Assembly (NCBI GenBank): GCA_964590515.1
Contig: CAZPZD010000002.1
Coordinates: forward strand, 40,087 to 104,086
Reading direction: 5' to 3'
DNA: 64,000 nt
DNA from: JADFRG01 sp964590515
Lineage (GTDB): Bacteria; Chloroflexota; Anaerolineae; Anaerolineales; E44-bin32
Shown here: positions 54,268 through 62,135 of the stretch, piece by piece
Layout: every line of letters starts with the position of its first letter
Numbering within the stretch: the stretch's first letter is position 1
Position numbers and translations under genes: made by a program
Notes under the pieces: generated by a model
Database searches by the model: none
What the model saw: only the letters and a program-made list of their open reading frames with translations
Told to the model about the DNA's origin: nothing

Positions 54268-56241
54268 TCAAGGAATCTGATCCGGTCCGCAGGGCCGGAC
54301 TTCCTCGATGTTCCAAAGGGCGCTAAACGCCGTGGAATTGATGCCCAACCCGCAGATCTCAGGCCCGGAGGCGATGACCCGGGGCCGCATATACAGGGGG
54401 ATGGCCGGCAACCGATTGGCAAAGATCGCCTGGGTCTCTTCGGCCGCAGCCAGATAATCGGAGGATCCCGGCTGCCCGTGCAGCAGGACGGAGCAGGCCG
54501 AGTCGTAGCCGGGATCGGTAAACCCCGAAGCGTTAGCGCCAAAGGGGTTCGCGGCGGAAGGGACTTCCCACCCCGCAAACATCTCGCACAACGGACTCAC
54601 CCAGCCCGGCCAGGCCCAACCCAGGGTCTGGAAGGTACGGCTGAACCCTGGGCCGTCCGGCCAAGGCGCGAAGAGCTCAGCCGCCGGCCGAAACTCGACG
54701 ATCAGCTCCACCCCACAGGCGGCCAGATCGTCCCGGAAGGTCTCGGCCGCGCTGCGATGGAATCCATCCGGCGACGTCAGGAAAGCAAACGAGAGCTGGG
54801 TAGCCGGCCCGACTCCCGCCACCCCCTGCGCCACCCGGGCGGTGGCCGGATCCCCATCGGCATCTATCCAGCCCGCCTCCTCCAAGAGCCGAATTCCTTC
54901 CTGAGGATTGAATTCGACCGGTGCCGTCGTGCCGGAATATAAGGGGTGCTCCGGGGACAAGTAGGTCGCCGGAACCGCACTGATCCCATGGAGTACCTGG
55001 CTAACGAAGCCTTCCCGATCGAGGCAGGCTGCAATTCCGGCCCGGGTGCGTGGATCGGAAAAGATCGAGGGAAGTCCCGCCGCCGGCACCGGTGCCAGTC
55101 CGAATTCGAGCCGTTCCAACTCCGGACCGAGGGCGGTGGACAGCTTGATCCGGCCGCCTCGTTCCAAATCCGCCAACACTGTGAGCGCCCCCTCGTCGAG
55201 CAGCTCAATGTCCAGGGCGTCGGCGACTGCCGATTCGTCCAGGACATCGCATTCGCTCGTCAGCAACTGCTCGATACTGCCGGTCGACCCATCCTTTATG
55301 AAGCGGAAGAGCAGGTTATCAAAGGCGGGCAGCCCTTCGGCCGCTCGAAAATAGTTGGGGTTCTTGCTCAGCTGAATGTCTTCTCCGGCTCGCCACTCTT
55401 CGATGATATAAGGCCCCCACCCCAATGGGGTCACGCGGGTCTCATCCGCCCTCAACAAGCCCAAGGCATTCTGGTCCCCGAGCATGTGCTGGGGGAGCGG
55501 GCTCCAGAAGTTGGAGAAGTACTCCGAGTCGGTATAGCCGGCGATCCCGGTCCACCGGATGGTCTGAGCATCGAGCGCTTCGTACGTGGCGGTCCGATCT
55601 ACTTGAGTTTTCGGAGTGGGGGTGTCGACCTGGCGGTCCAATTCAAAGGAGAACACCGAATCTTGTGCAGTAAGTGGTTGGCCGTCGGACCATTCGACCT
55701 CAGGCCTCAGCCGGAAGTCAACCACCATGCGATCCATGGAGACTTGCCCGCCCGCATACCTTTGCATGCACTCTGGCGAATTGCAGCCGGCCGGCGAATA
55801 CCGATCGCCGCGAGTCAGAATGGCGGGCTGCAAACGCTCGGGATTGAAGTACGGATCACCCTCTACTACGGATACGGGTTCGACCCGCGCGTCGCCATCG
55901 ACCAGGCTCGGAATCTTCTCCAGAACGACCGGTTCGTATTGATAGCTGCGCACGTCAACCGGTCCATCATAGATTGCCTGCAGGACCGTCTCCGCGGCCC
56001 GGCCGGTTTCACCATACAAATACTCGGCACCGTACCGGTACAGCGACTCCGGTTCCTGCCCAAGGCAAACAATGAGGGTGGTTGGCAGTGGTTCAAGAGT
56101 CGCGACCGGTTCAATGGGGCCGGCCCCTGCCGTCGCCCGCGGGGTGAAAGGTATGTCCAGCTCGATCGGCCGGGAGCAGGCCGCGAGCAGGATCACGAGG
56201 CCAAGGCCGGTCCCACGCCGACTGACCGTCTCAAGATCCAT
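54268..56241 (-). CDS. Extracellular solute-binding lipoprotein, family 5
   Basis: This 657-residue lipoprotein has lipobox LAAC near residue 22 and then the SBP_bac_5 fold (VVDFRLRPEVEWSDGQPLTAQDSVFSFELDRQ in part, WGPYIIEEWRAGEDIQLSKNPNYF in part). It is the peptide or nickel binding type, but no permease or ATPase is adjacent. It may use the transporter at 44-50 kb or act as a sensor. The ATG at 56241 overlaps the trmD stop by 11 bases; the longer upstream frame belongs to trmD antisense noise. Confidence 0.88.
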   Translation of the reverse strand: MDLETVSRRGTGLGLVILLAACSRPIELDIPFTPRATAGAGPIEPVATLEPLPTTLIVCLGQEPESLYRYGAEYLYGETGRAAETVLQAIYDGPVDVRSYQYEPVVLEKIPSLVDGDARVEPVSVVEGDPYFNPERLQPAILTRGDRYSPAGCNSPECMQRYAGGQVSMDRMVVDFRLRPEVEWSDGQPLTAQDSVFSFELDRQVDTPTPKTQVDRTATYEALDAQTIRWTGIAGYTDSEYFSNFWSPLPQHMLGDQNALGLLRADETRVTPLGWGPYIIEEWRAGEDIQLSKNPNYFRAAEGLPAFDNLLFRFIKDGSTGSIEQLLTSECDVLDESAVADALDIELLDEGALTVLADLERGGRIKLSTALGPELERLEFGLAPVPAAGLPSIFSDPRTRAGIAACLDREGFVSQVLHGISAVPATYLSPEHPLYSGTTAPVEFNPQEGIRLLEEAGWIDADGDPATARVAQGVAGVGPATQLSFAFLTSPDGFHRSAAETFRDDLAACGVELIVEFRPAAELFAPWPDGPGFSRTFQTLGWAWPGWVSPLCEMFAGWEVPSAANPFGANASGFTDPGYDSACSVLLHGQPGSSDYLAAAEETQAIFANRLPAIPLYMRPRVIASGPEICGLGINSTAFSALWNIEEVRPCGPDQIP

Positions 56242-56983
56242 CGGGGGCCTCATCGTCTTTTCCGATCTGACGCAGCAGTTCCTGGTCGTGCTCTGAGAGA
56301 TCGGCCGCAGCCAGCAGGTCGGGTCGCCGTTCCAGGGTTCGGCGCAGCGATTGCTCTCGGCGCCAGGCCGCAATCTTGGCATGATCTCCCGACCGAAGCA
56401 CAGCAGGGACCTCCCAGCCCCGATACTCGGGCGGTCGGGTGTAATGGGGACCCTCCAACAGGCCCTCGGCATGCGAGTCCTGCGCGCTGGCGTTCTCATC
56501 CCCCAAGGCACCAGGCAGCAGACGGACGACTGCATCCACGATCACCAGGGCCGGGAGCTCTCCACCGGTCAGCACATAGTCTCCAATCGAGATCTGGTCG
56601 GTGGCCAAGTATTGTCCGACCCGCTCGTCGACCCCTTCATACCGCCCGCAGAGCAGCACCAGCCGCGGCTCGCTTGCCAGATCGGAGGCGAGCGCCTGGT
56701 CGAATACCCTTCCCTGCGGGGTGAGCAACACAATACGGCTGGCCGCCAGTTCCGAGCCCAAGACACTTTCGACTGCGGCGAAGATGGGCTCAGGTTGCAT
56801 CACCATCCCTCCCCCTCCTCCATAGGGCTCGTCATCTGTCGTGTGATGCCGATCGGTGGCGTAGTCCCGGATGTTGTGTAGCTGGATCTGAACCAACCTC
56901 GCGGCTTGAGCCCTGGCCAACACGCTGGAAGCGAGGTATGGCCGCATTGCATCGGGAAACAACCCAAAGATGTCAATCCGCAT
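56231..56983 (-). CDS. trmD: tRNA (guanine-N1)-methyltransferase
   Basis: TrmD methylates G37 of tRNAs that read CNN codons, preventing frameshifting. The 250-residue chain has IDIFGLFPDAMRPYL, DEPYGGGGGMVMQPEPI, LLCGRYEGVDERV and SIGDYVLTGGELPALVIVDA, which form the trefoil-knot SAM site, then HYTRPPEYRGWEVP and SGDHAKIAAWR. It normally lies with rpsP, rimM and rplS, but here it stands between an anti-sigma factor and a binding protein. Confidence 0.97.
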   Translation of the reverse strand: MRIDIFGLFPDAMRPYLASSVLARAQAARLVQIQLHNIRDYATDRHHTTDDEPYGGGGGMVMQPEPIFAAVESVLGSELAASRIVLLTPQGRVFDQALASDLASEPRLVLLCGRYEGVDERVGQYLATDQISIGDYVLTGGELPALVIVDAVVRLLPGALGDENASAQDSHAEGLLEGPHYTRPPEYRGWEVPAVLRSGDHAKIAAWRREQSLRRTLERRPDLLAAADLSEHDQELLRQIGKDDEAPDGS

Positions 56984-57043
56984 CGCAGTTCATTGCCTGC
57001 AGGCTTCTGGGACCGCTGGGGTCGACTTGCCCCCGCCCGGCCA

Positions 57044-57889
57044 TCAGGCTCGCCGACGGGCTCGCACGGTCAGCGCTCCGAGGATGAGTGCGCTGGCACC
57101 CAGCCCGATCTCGGCAGCCTGAAGAACCGCCCTCCTGCGGCTCGAATCCACTTCGGTGGTTGTCAGCGCCTGGGTTTCGGTCGAAGCCACCTGCCCCGAG
57201 ACCGTGTCTCCAAGCGGCTCGACCTCGGCTTGCGGCTCGGCTTCGTCCCCAGGCTCAGAGGCAAAGAGGGCCGCGTCCGCCTCGTCCGCTGCCGCAGCCT
57301 GCTCGCCGACCCCTGCTTCGGCCGTCTCTTCCTCACCGGCTCGATACTTCAACGCCTCTGGGTGGGCCGTCCCGGTTGGTGCCGCAGAAGCGACTTGCGC
57401 TTGTGCGAGATCTTCGCTATCGGCTGGCGCCCCGGCGGCCGCCTCCGCGGCTGGGGTCGCCTCGGGCGCCAGCTCAAGCTGCTGATCCAGCGCAGGGGCC
57501 TCCACCGCCAGCTCCGGCTCAGCGGCGGGCGCCGCGAACTCACGGCTTGCCAACAACGCCGGTGCAGCGGCTCGGGCCATCAGCAGATCGGCTCCGACCA
57601 CGACCAGGAAACTCAGAGTCGCCAGTGCGGTGCCCAGCTGCAGGAACGGGTAAGCGGTTCGCCGATTAACGGCCCCTGGCTGGAGGGTGAAGCTGCGCGG
57701 AGGCCGGATTTGAGGGAGTGAGCTCAGCACCCGAACCGTCGCCCGCAGCTCCTGCAGCTCGAGCCTCAACTGCGGGTCTTGACCAAGCCGCGCCTGGAGG
57801 CGGGCGGCCTCGCTCCGCTCCAAGCGGCCATCCAGATAGGCCGAGAGCTGTTCAGTATCGCGGGTTGAACCCTGACCCTGTTTCCTCAT
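57044..57889 (-). CDS. Putative anti-sigma factor, two-helix membrane protein
   Basis: This 281-residue protein starts at an ATG overlapping the sigma stop (ATGA), the usual arrangement of a cognate anti-sigma factor. The N-terminal 55 residues (EQLSAYLDGRLERSEAARLQARL) resemble the helical sigma-binding domain of anti-sigma factors but lack the zinc-binding Cys/His. One membrane helix lies at about 82-103, then a long Ala/Glu-rich stretch, then a second helix near the C-terminus (IGLGASALILGALTV) with an Arg-rich end. The zinc-free form suggests regulation other than by thiol oxidation. Confidence 0.75.
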   Translation of the reverse strand: MRKQGQGSTRDTEQLSAYLDGRLERSEAARLQARLGQDPQLRLELQELRATVRVLSSLPQIRPPRSFTLQPGAVNRRTAYPFLQLGTALATLSFLVVVGADLLMARAAAPALLASREFAAPAAEPELAVEAPALDQQLELAPEATPAAEAAAGAPADSEDLAQAQVASAAPTGTAHPEALKYRAGEEETAEAGVGEQAAAADEADAALFASEPGDEAEPQAEVEPLGDTVSGQVASTETQALTTTEVDSSRRRAVLQAAEIGLGASALILGALTVRARRRA

Positions 57890-58491
57890 GGGACGGCTTC
57901 GTTCTGGAGACGAAACTCGGCGGGCAGGAGTTCCCCGTAGGCTTTCAGGCACTCCCGCAGCTTCGCCCGGGCGCGTGCCAGGCGGCTCTTTACGGTCCCC
58001 AGTGGTTTGCCGATAGAGTGGGCCGCTTCGTCATAGTCAAGGCCCTGGACGTCGACCAAGACTGCCACGATCCGAAACTCGGGTTGCAGCCCATTGAGAC
58101 AGTCTTGAATCGCATCGATCAGCTCGAGCCGCTGGACCGCCGCCTCGGGGTTGTCGGCCAGTTTGGTCGAGCCGACCGATCCTTCGTCCTCCGAGTCCTC
58201 GACGAGCGCCTCCAACGAGACGGCGGGTCTGCGTTTTCGACGTCGCAACTCGTCGTAGCAGGCATTGGTGACGATCCGCAGCAGCCAGGACCGAAAGGAG
58301 CCTCCCCGATACCCGCTCAGGCTGCGATAGGCCGAGATGAAAGCCTCTTGGGTGGCATCCGCTGCAGCGGCCTCCTCCCCCATGACCCGAAGGGCCACGT
58401 TGAATGCCAATGCTTGGTATTCCAGCACGAGCCGGTTGAAGGCGTCCAACTCGCCGCGCTGCGCGGCGTCGATCAGCGCGGGTTCGTCCAC
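57886..58491 (-). CDS. ECF-type RNA polymerase sigma factor
   Basis: This 201-residue sigma factor has region 2 (GELDAFNRLVLEYQALAFNVALRV, DATQEAFISAYRSLSGYRGGSFRSWLLRI in part) and region 4 with LNGLQPEFRIVAVLVDVQGLDYDEAAHSIGKPLGTVKSRLARAR (in part). I use GTG 58491, 9 bases after TATTAT; the frame further upstream crosses a terminator. The cognate anti-sigma gene overlaps its stop. Confidence 0.92.
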   Translation of the reverse strand: MDEPALIDAAQRGELDAFNRLVLEYQALAFNVALRVMGEEAAAADATQEAFISAYRSLSGYRGGSFRSWLLRIVTNACYDELRRRKRRPAVSLEALVEDSEDEGSVGSTKLADNPEAAVQRLELIDAIQDCLNGLQPEFRIVAVLVDVQGLDYDEAAHSIGKPLGTVKSRLARARAKLRECLKAYGELLPAEFRLQNEAVP

Positions 58492-58500
58492 GGCTCGGTC

Positions 58501-58506
58501 ATAATA
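58501..58506 (-). promoter_or_regulatory. -10 box (TATTAT) of the 58 kb sigma factor gene
   Basis: On the minus strand TATTAT ends 9 bases before GTG 58491, again a leaderless arrangement. It lies just after the terminator of the upstream cupredoxin gene. Confidence 0.45.
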
Positions 58507-58522
58507 ACCCAAAGAAAGCAAA

Positions 58523-58547
58523 CAGGGGCCAGCTAGGCTGGCCCCTG
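58523..58547 (-). terminator. Terminator of the cupredoxin lipoprotein gene
   Basis: A perfect 11-bp stem (CAGGGGCCAGC with GCTGGCCCCTG) has a 3-base loop. On the minus strand it is followed by TTTGCTTTCTTT. It lies 23 bases past the stop of the cupredoxin gene and separates it from the next sigma gene. Confidence 0.85.
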
Positions 58548-58570
58548 TACGATCCATGGTACTGCTCGGC

Positions 58571-59947
58571 TCAGCCTTCTTCCACGATGATCACCCCGGC
58601 CATCGCCGATCCTCCCGGTCCGCCGTGGAACCGGCAGTAGTAGGCGAAGGTCCCGGCCTCATCGAAGGTGTAGCTGAAGCTACCACCGCTGGAGAGGGTT
58701 CCGCTCTCGAAGAGGCCATCGTCAGAGGTCACCGTGTGGGGCAGGTTGCCGTTGTACATCCAGGTGATCGTCGTCCCGACCGGGACGGTGACCTCCTTCT
58801 CGCGGAAGTTCACATCCACTACCAAGACCGTGACCGGTCCGGCACTGGCCTCTTCCGCCAGCAACTCGAACGCGGTCATGACAACGTAGCCTCCGATGTC
58901 GGTGATCGGCAGGTCGTCGCCGGGGAAGTTGTACTCTCCGAGCACGCCGGCGTCCAAGTGCAGCATGGCATAGAGAATGGGCGTCGCCTGCGCCTGGTCG
59001 ATCTCAACCACGATATTCAGATTGTGGCCTACCCCAACCGGCGCGAAGCCGATCACCGGGCCGGGGGAACCGCTGACATCAGTGTGGATGGCAATCCAGC
59101 CGGCCTCGGCTGCGCTCACCTTGTCGATTGTGACGGTTCCTTCGGCCAGTACTTGATCGCTGGCGGCGACGAACGGGGCGATTTCGAAGGTGGCATTGAA
59201 CGGTACATTGACCGGCGCCTCGCCGGCGAACACCGGAGCATCCGCTCCGGGAAACTCGTAAACTCCGGCCGCCCCCTCGTCGAGGTGCAGCATGGCGAAC
59301 AGTTGGCCAGTTGCCTGGCTTAGATCGATCGCGACCCCCACTTCGGGGTTGTAGCCGACGATCACCGGCGACTGTCCAATCACCGGGCCCGGGGCACCAC
59401 CCTGGCTGATATGGATGACCAACCAACCCGGCGCAGCCGCCATGACCGACTCAATGCTCACGTTCCCTTCGCTGACATCCTGATCCGTCACGGTTACCGA
59501 TGGCTCGATCGGAAAGCTGGCGTTGAAGGGTACGTTGACCAGCTGGTCCCCGGCTGTGACAGGCACATCGGCACCCGGGAACTCGTACTCACCGGCCGCG
59601 CCCGCATCGACGTGGAGCATGGCGAATAGCTGCCCGGTGGCCCGCGACAGATCGATGTCGACCTGAATGTCTGCGTTCGCACCAGTCAAGACCGGGGCCT
59701 GGCCAATCACCGGACCGGGAGCCCCATTCTTGGTGGTATGGATGACCAGCCACCCGGGTTCGGCCGCAACGACCACAGGTATGGAGACCGTTCCACCACT
59801 GACGTCTTGATCGGTCACCGTGACCGATGGGGTGAGCTCAGCGGTCGGCAGGGGCTCGACCGTCGGCGCGGCAGGGGTCGCCTGTGCGCAGCCGGCCAGC
59901 AGCAGCCCCAGCCCGCCAAGCAAAGCATCAATCCTCCTATTAATCAT
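58571..59947 (-). CDS. Lipoprotein with three DUF7282-like repeats and a C-terminal cupredoxin domain
   Basis: This 458-residue exported protein has a lipobox (LAGC, Cys 20), then three repeats at about 41-145, 150-255 and 260-365, each with a TVTDQDVS-like strand, PGWLVIH, GPVIGQ and LFAMLH...GEYEFPGADVPV. They resemble DUF7282, best known from haloarchaeal surface proteins. Residues about 375-458 are a plastocyanin-like domain with VTVPVGTTITWMYNGNLPHTV and FAYYCRFHGGPGGSAMAG, supplying His, Cys, His and Met of a type 1 copper site. It probably carries electrons or binds copper at the cell surface. ATG 59947 has AAGGAGG upstream. It lies downstream of a sigma/anti-sigma pair and a second lipoprotein. 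Confidence 0.88.
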   Translation of the reverse strand: MINRRIDALLGGLGLLLAGCAQATPAAPTVEPLPTAELTPSVTVTDQDVSGGTVSIPVVVAAEPGWLVIHTTKNGAPGPVIGQAPVLTGANADIQVDIDLSRATGQLFAMLHVDAGAAGEYEFPGADVPVTAGDQLVNVPFNASFPIEPSVTVTDQDVSEGNVSIESVMAAAPGWLVIHISQGGAPGPVIGQSPVIVGYNPEVGVAIDLSQATGQLFAMLHLDEGAAGVYEFPGADAPVFAGEAPVNVPFNATFEIAPFVAASDQVLAEGTVTIDKVSAAEAGWIAIHTDVSGSPGPVIGFAPVGVGHNLNIVVEIDQAQATPILYAMLHLDAGVLGEYNFPGDDLPITDIGGYVVMTAFELLAEEASAGPVTVLVVDVNFREKEVTVPVGTTITWMYNGNLPHTVTSDDGLFESGTLSSGGSFSYTFDEAGTFAYYCRFHGGPGGSAMAGVIIVEEG

Positions 59948-60032
59948 CACTCCTCCTTAGGTTGTTGTGATAGTTCGGTACGGTAATCAATACGAGTGCG
60001 GCGGGCCGGCTGGATCTGTCTTAATCACCCTC

Positions 60033-60617
60033 TCACTCCTCGGGCAGCTCGACAAAGACCACGATCCTGAGCTGGACCGCTGCAGTGCCGCTGGGCATGA
60101 GGATCTCAATCTCCATTCCCCAGGGGCCGAACATGAGCAGATCCAAGCTTGTCAAATAGTGCCCGCTCTCCTGCTCGATCGTCCGCGGCTGGAATGGGCC
60201 ATGGGCCATCGAGAGCATGTCGTAGGTGATCTCGATTGCCGCCCCACGCACGGGCCGCCCGGCTGGATCAAACAAGTACAGATCGAGTAACGGTTGAACG
60301 GATAGGCCAATCGGCGGGTACGGATCCACCGTGATCTGGACCGCTAGGTCATCGGTCAGCTGCACCGATTCTCCGTTCTCGATCGGGGTCGGCTCCCCAT
60401 CCAGGATCAGGTAGAGCTGTGAGGGATTCTCGGTTGGGGCTAACTGTGGCGAGGCAGTCGATTCGGCGGGCCGGATCTCAGTCGCGGAGAGATTGGCGCC
60501 TTGATCCGGGGTGGAAGAACCAGCAGGTTCGACCGCGGTTGCCAGGCGGCCGCCGCAATCAGTCAGCAATAGGAGAAGAGCGAGCCACGGCCGCGCCTCA
60601 CGGATGGCGAAGCTCAC
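60033..60617 (-). CDS. YtkA/FixH-like lipoprotein
   Basis: This 194-residue protein has a signal peptide with lipobox (LTDC, Cys 21), a Ser/Thr/Pro-rich linker and a C-terminal beta domain: LAVQITVDPYPPIGLSVQPLLDLYLFDPAGRPV (in part) and GPWGMEIEILMPSGTAAVQLRIVVFV (in part). This resembles the YtkA/FixH-like Ig-fold domain found near copper and cytochrome oxidase proteins. It starts at GTG 60617, 21 bases after the anti-sigma gene, and is followed by the cupredoxin gene, which supports a shared copper or redox role. Confidence 0.7.
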   Translation of the reverse strand: MSFAIREARPWLALLLLLTDCGGRLATAVEPAGSSTPDQGANLSATEIRPAESTASPQLAPTENPSQLYLILDGEPTPIENGESVQLTDDLAVQITVDPYPPIGLSVQPLLDLYLFDPAGRPVRGAAIEITYDMLSMAHGPFQPRTIEQESGHYLTSLDLLMFGPWGMEIEILMPSGTAAVQLRIVVFVELPEE

Positions 60618-60638
60618 GAGTTTGGAGGTCGAGCAGCC

Positions 60639-61385
60639 TCAGGGGGAGTGATCGAAATCGGCCCCGATAATCCGCGGGCCGGTCGGCGACTGGCTGCCGG
60701 TGTCGGGTTCGACGGTGACGCCGAATCCCAGTACTTCACCAAGCGGTACAGGCGATCTGATCAGCACGGAGATCAGGTCCTGGGAGGCGCTTGTCCTAAA
60801 CAGTGCCCCCGTTGAGCGGGTGCCGTCCGGGTTGAAGAGCCACAACTGGTAGGCCTGATCCTCGGCCAAGGGCGGCAGTCCCCAGACGTTGAAGACGGCC
60901 AGCGGGAAGTTCTCTTCGTACACGAAGGTGCCCCAGACGCTTTCTTCCTGCACGAACGCGGTCTGGGAGGTGGAGTAGCTGGCCAGGGCCAAGGCGGTCT
61001 GACTAGCCTCTTGCTGAGCGAGCAGCTCCTGGCCGCGCTCGGCCAGCCTGCGAGTCTCCAGGATGAGGGCTCCGTTCAGGACCAGCAGCGCGACCGCAAG
61101 GGCCGCGAAGCCAAGCTGCGGAGCTCGGATGATGCCCGGGCGCCGAGGCGATCGAAGGCTTCGGGGATGCCCGGCGAGCCGGGCGGCTAGGCTGCCCCTC
61201 AAGCCCGAGGAAGGAGCGACCGGTGTCGCCAGGTGCAGCAGTCCTTCCGTGACCAGCTGATATTCAACCAGCTCGGCCCGGCACACTTGGCAGGTGCCGA
61301 GGTGAGCTTCCAGCTCGATCCGCTCGTCGGAATCCAAGGCCCCCATGACGTACGCGGCGAGCAGTTGTTGCTCCTTGTGCGCCAT
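60639..61385 (-). CDS. rskA: Anti-sigma-K factor, RskA-like
   Basis: This 248-residue single-pass membrane protein has an N-terminal zinc anti-sigma domain with the H-x3-C-x2-C motif (HLGTCQVC), one helix at about 90-110 (LGFAALAVALLVLNGALIL), and the extracytoplasmic RskA domain (VWGLPPLAEDQAYQLWLF and GALFRTS). It would hold the upstream SigK-like factor until a signal releases it. I use ATG 61385 for its AAGGAGAAG site; ATG 61406 is an alternative. The sigma stop lies 25 bases upstream of the chosen start. Confidence 0.9.
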   Translation of the reverse strand: MAHKEQQLLAAYVMGALDSDERIELEAHLGTCQVCRAELVEYQLVTEGLLHLATPVAPSSGLRGSLAARLAGHPRSLRSPRRPGIIRAPQLGFAALAVALLVLNGALILETRRLAERGQELLAQQEASQTALALASYSTSQTAFVQEESVWGTFVYEENFPLAVFNVWGLPPLAEDQAYQLWLFNPDGTRSTGALFRTSASQDLISVLIRSPVPLGEVLGFGVTVEPDTGSQSPTGPRIIGADFDHSP

Positions 61386-61409
61386 CGGCCGTTCTTCTCC
61401 TTCCATGTA

Positions 61410-61985
61410 TTAACGCCGGCCCGACTGATTCGGATCTGTCGCCCAGGCCCGACGCAGTTTGTCCATTCCGAGCCGAACCCGGGTCTTTACGGTTCCAAGC
61501 GGGATTCGCAGGTGTTCCGCAATCTCTCGCTGAGACAGCCCGTGGTAGAAGGCCAACTCGATTGGGTGGCGCTGTTCGGCGGGAAGATCGGCCAGGGCGA
61601 AGCGCAGACTCCGCCAGCGGGCTTCTTCGGTCCGGCTGGATTCATCAGGGATTGCTTCCAAATCCTCACCGGGATTGTCGCTCTCCGAGGGAGGCGGAGC
61701 CCGGGAGTCGAGACGAAATCGGTCTAGCGCCAGCCGCCGGGTGATGGCCAGCAGCCAGGAAAGCACCCGACCCCGGTCCGGGTTGAAGGTCTGGGCCCGG
61801 GTCCACAGCCGGAGGAACGCGTCCTGGGTCACTTCCTCGGCGGACATCGCGTCTCGCATCATCCGCAGCGAAAGGCCGTGGACTCGGACCGCGTATTTGT
61901 CGTATAGAGACAAGAAGGCCCGCCGATCACCCTGAGCGACCTGCTGCATCAGGGTGGCATCGTCGGGCAGGCTGGTTCCGCTCAC
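61410..61985 (-). CDS. sigK: ECF-type RNA polymerase sigma factor, SigK-like
   Basis: This 191-residue sigma factor has region 2 (GDRRAFLSLYDKYAVRVHGLSLRMM and TQDAFLRLWTRAQTFNPDRGRVLSWLLAITRRLALDRFR in part) and region 4 (LPAEQRHPIELAFYHGLSQREIAEHLRIPLGTVKTRVRLGM in part). This is the sigma-K/ECF19 group that pairs with RskA, and the adjacent gene is RskA-like. I use GTG 61985, 10 bases after TATAAT. Likely targets are the lipoprotein genes downstream. Confidence 0.92.
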   Translation of the reverse strand: MSGTSLPDDATLMQQVAQGDRRAFLSLYDKYAVRVHGLSLRMMRDAMSAEEVTQDAFLRLWTRAQTFNPDRGRVLSWLLAITRRLALDRFRLDSRAPPPSESDNPGEDLEAIPDESSRTEEARWRSLRFALADLPAEQRHPIELAFYHGLSQREIAEHLRIPLGTVKTRVRLGMDKLRRAWATDPNQSGRR

Positions 61986-61995
61986 GCCGGGCAGG

Positions 61996-62001
61996 ATTAT
62001 A
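61996..62001 (-). promoter_or_regulatory. -10 box (TATAAT) of sigK
   Basis: On the minus strand GGGTATAATCC lies 10 bases before the GTG start. No -35 hexamer is seen. The box lies inside the longer open frame, so translation upstream of it is unlikely. Confidence 0.5.
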
Positions 62002-62072
62002 CCCGCCGCTGCCGGTGGCTTCCCGCTCGGGCCTGTGCCCACGCATTCCGCGCGTAGCGGCACAAAAGAAAC

Positions 62073-62112
62073 GACCCGCCGCGCCGCCCTTCCGGGCAAT
62101 GGCGGGCGGGTC
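62073..62112 (-). terminator. Terminator of the DUF1761 gene
   Basis: A long imperfect hairpin has outer stem GACCCGCC/GGCGGGTC and inner stems CGCC/GGCG and GCCC/GGGC. On the minus strand it leads into TTTCTTTTG. It lies 23 bases past the DUF1761 stop. Confidence 0.75.
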
Positions 62113-62135
62113 TCGGCCGATACAGGCCGACGAGA

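Noticed and set aside
54946..56724. 592-residue open frame opposite the solute-binding lipoprotein and trmD
   Set aside because: It spans two real genes on the other strand, is Arg/Pro-rich and lacks domain character.
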